Assembly (NCBI GenBank): GCA_028285285.1
Contig: JANQPW010000123.1
Coordinates: 1-6,585, forward strand
DNA: 6,585 nucleotides
From: Silvanigrellales bacterium
Lineage (GTDB): Bacteria > Bdellovibrionota_B > Oligoflexia > Silvanigrellales > Silvanigrellaceae
Direction of reading: 5' to 3'
The position numbers were made by a program, and so were the translations under genes. Each line of letters begins with the position of its first letter. Position 1 is the first letter of the stretch. Shown in pieces: positions 5,262 to 6,585 of this stretch. Under the pieces are notes generated by a model. It searched no databases. It saw only the letters and a list, made by a program, of their open reading frames with translations, and was not told where the DNA came from.

Positions 5262-6425
5262 ATGAAGCACTTGCTCAAAGCATCTGTCCTTGTCTTGACA
5301 CTGATGTCCTTCGTAGCTCTGGGGCAAGCCCCGGGCGAAGACAAACTGAAGCGTGCCAAGAAAATCTGTGAGGGCCTCACGGGCGTCATCTGCGAACGCC
5401 AGCTTGTTGAGATCATGACGGCTTTCCTCGATCAAAACGCGCCTCTCCAGGCCGCTTTGGCCGCTATAGACTACAACGATAACTTCTACAAGAAGCTGAA
5501 GAACCAAGTTCACAAGCTTTCAAACGAAGACCGGGTGGAACGTGGAGCGCTCAACTCCTTCACCGCCCTCATTCTTGGCCTCACTCGCGACGAGATCCCC
5601 TTCGACAAGGTTCTCTATGGCGACATCATTTATACAGCTGACGGGGCGGCAGAACCAGGAACGGTTCCTCCCTTCAACCCCTTCGACAACCGTCACTACG
5701 AGGAAGCCGACAATAGAGGTCTAGCCTACAAAGACACACTCGTGAAGAAGACGCAGTCAGAATTGGGTATGTTTCCCTCTGAGATTGCAGCAGGAGTTCT
5801 CACGACACCCACGTTTGGCGACTCTTACTTCAAGGCGGGAACCAACCGAGCGGTATTGGCCTACACCTATGACGGTTTCTTGTGTCATTCTATCGAACAA
5901 CTTCACGACAACACACGGCCAAAACACTTCATTAGCAAAGACGTCACCTTTGCTCCTGGTGGCGATCCCAGTGTCTATTTGAGCACATGCTCTGGCTGCC
6001 ACTCCGGTATGGATGCCCAGCGCCCAGCCTTTGCGTACTGGGACTATGTGGAAGGCCTCGGGTTGACATACGATCCCACTCGCATTCCAGAAAAACTCAC
6101 GCGCAATGCCGAAGAGAATCCGAACGGTTTTGAAATTCGAGCAGATAAGTGGACCAATCTTTGGACTGAGGGAAAGAACGCAACGTTGGGCTGGAACGGC
6201 GCCACCGAAGGAAACGGCTTGAAAGCATGGGGAAAGATGCTCTCACAGTCGAATGCATTCGCACAGTGCTGGTCGCGTCGTGCCCTCACGGGTGTGTGCC
6301 TGATTGACCCAGAAACCACTGAGGGAATACTCGCAATCAACCAACTTGCGAGCACATTCAAGCGAGATGGCAACTACAACCTCAAGCGCTTGTATGCCAA
6401 GGCAGCCCTTTTGTGCAGTCAATAA
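5262..6425 (+). CDS. Exported single-CxxCH protein resembling DUF1588-type cytochrome-like proteins
   Basis: The chosen ATG gives 387 residues with a clear Sec signal peptide (basic M-K-H-L-L-K, hydrophobic 7-20, likely cut after Gln-Ala23) and GAGGT eight bases upstream. A longer frame from a GTG at 5154 would place the signal inside the protein and is rejected. One haem c motif, C-S-G-C-H, has Cys243, Cys246 and His247, followed by S-G-M-D. Before it come G-V-L-T-T-P, then G-T-N-R-A-V (193-198) and F-L-C (Cys208). This order (leader of the G-[IV]-L-T type, T-N-R-A-V, F-L-C, then C-x-x-C-H-x-x-[MI]-D) is what I know from DUF1588-containing proteins, in which DUF1592 and DUF1585 segments flank it. 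The C-terminal F-A-Q-C-W-S-R-R-A-L may match the last segment. The family link is from memory of motifs, not a search. It probably sits in the periplasm; covalent haem binding is plausible, while the redox role and partner are unknown. A lipoprotein gene follows after 44 bases. Confidence 0.8.
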   Translation: MKHLLKASVLVLTLMSFVALGQAPGEDKLKRAKKICEGLTGVICERQLVEIMTAFLDQNAPLQAALAAIDYNDNFYKKLKNQVHKLSNEDRVERGALNSFTALILGLTRDEIPFDKVLYGDIIYTADGAAEPGTVPPFNPFDNRHYEEADNRGLAYKDTLVKKTQSELGMFPSEIAAGVLTTPTFGDSYFKAGTNRAVLAYTYDGFLCHSIEQLHDNTRPKHFISKDVTFAPGGDPSVYLSTCSGCHSGMDAQRPAFAYWDYVEGLGLTYDPTRIPEKLTRNAEENPNGFEIRADKWTNLWTEGKNATLGWNGATEGNGLKAWGKMLSQSNAFAQCWSRRALTGVCLIDPETTEGILAINQLASTFKRDGNYNLKRLYAKAALLCSQ

Positions 6426-6469
6426 AATAAAACGAACCAAGAAGAATCTTTTTCAACACGAGGTGTTCA

Positions 6470-6585
6470 GTGAAAAAAAACCTTTCAAAACAAAAGAAGC
6501 TCACAGCCATTGCCTGCGGAACCGTTTCCGCAATGGTCCTCCTGGGTTGTTCTCGAGAAACCGCAAGCGATAAAAAGGCTGCTGC
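6470..6585 (+). CDS. Start of a lipoprotein gene (3' end beyond window)
   Basis: A GTG at 6470, five bases after AGGT, opens a frame of 38 codons to the window edge. It begins M-K-K-N-L-S-K-Q-K-K, has a moderate hydrophobic core (L-T-A-I-A-C-G-T-V-S-A-M-V) and a lipobox L-L-G-C with Cys27, followed by a polar linker. That is a typical lipoprotein start. The mature function cannot be seen. The 44-base gap after the CxxCH protein gene, without a terminator, suggests the two are co-transcribed and may work together. Codons 2-4 contain a run of eight A. An overlapping frame starting at 6304 is a shadow. Confidence 0.78.
   Translation, partial: MKKNLSKQKKLTAIACGTVSAMVLLGCSRETASDKKAA

Noticed and set aside
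6304..6573. 89-codon plus-strand frame across the end of the CxxCH gene
   Set aside because: It overlaps the end of the CxxCH gene in another frame, and the lipoprotein start at 6470 has a ribosome site, signal peptide and lipobox in a different frame.

Overview
The window looks like a piece of a Gram-negative bacterial chromosome rich in exported proteins. Five of the six genes start with a Sec-type signal peptide, and four of those end in a lipobox cysteine. The sixth gene has an N-terminal membrane anchor. The density of lipoproteins and surface hydrolases (lipase, astacin-like peptidase), the mid-range base composition and the lysine-rich proteins would suit a member of the Bdellovibrionota/Oligoflexia or another former deltaproteobacterial lineage. 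That is an inference from protein style only; no taxonomic marker is present.

Layout. On the minus strand, positions 1-800 hold the first 266 codons of a lipoprotein built almost entirely of a 13-residue repeat (Trp, then Gly-Phe or x-Phe, then Pro and Ala). It runs off the left edge, so it has no stop in the window and is easily missed. Upstream of it on the same strand (963-2219) is an alpha/beta-hydrolase lipoprotein with a lipase-like catalytic triad. A 349-base divergent intergenic region (2220-2568) separates these from a plus-strand set. The first is an anchored, disordered, lysine-rich protein of unknown function (2569-3534). The second is an astacin-like zinc metallopeptidase that starts at a TTG behind a strong Shine-Dalgarno (3629-4957). 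After a 304-base gap comes an exported protein with a single CxxCH site whose layout resembles DUF1588-type proteins (5262-6425), and then the start of another lipoprotein (6470 to the right edge).

The genes do not form an obvious pathway. The lipase, the peptidase and the repeat lipoprotein could all act at the outer membrane or cell surface. The CxxCH protein and the lipoprotein after it are probably co-transcribed. No tRNA, rRNA, mobile element, CRISPR array or convincing intrinsic terminator was seen.

The most unusual item is the 13-residue repeat lipoprotein. Its first eight units alternate in a way that suggests a 26-27-residue double repeat, its charge flips from acidic to basic along the array, and a perfect 16-base dyad resembling some LexA operators lies just upstream of its start.
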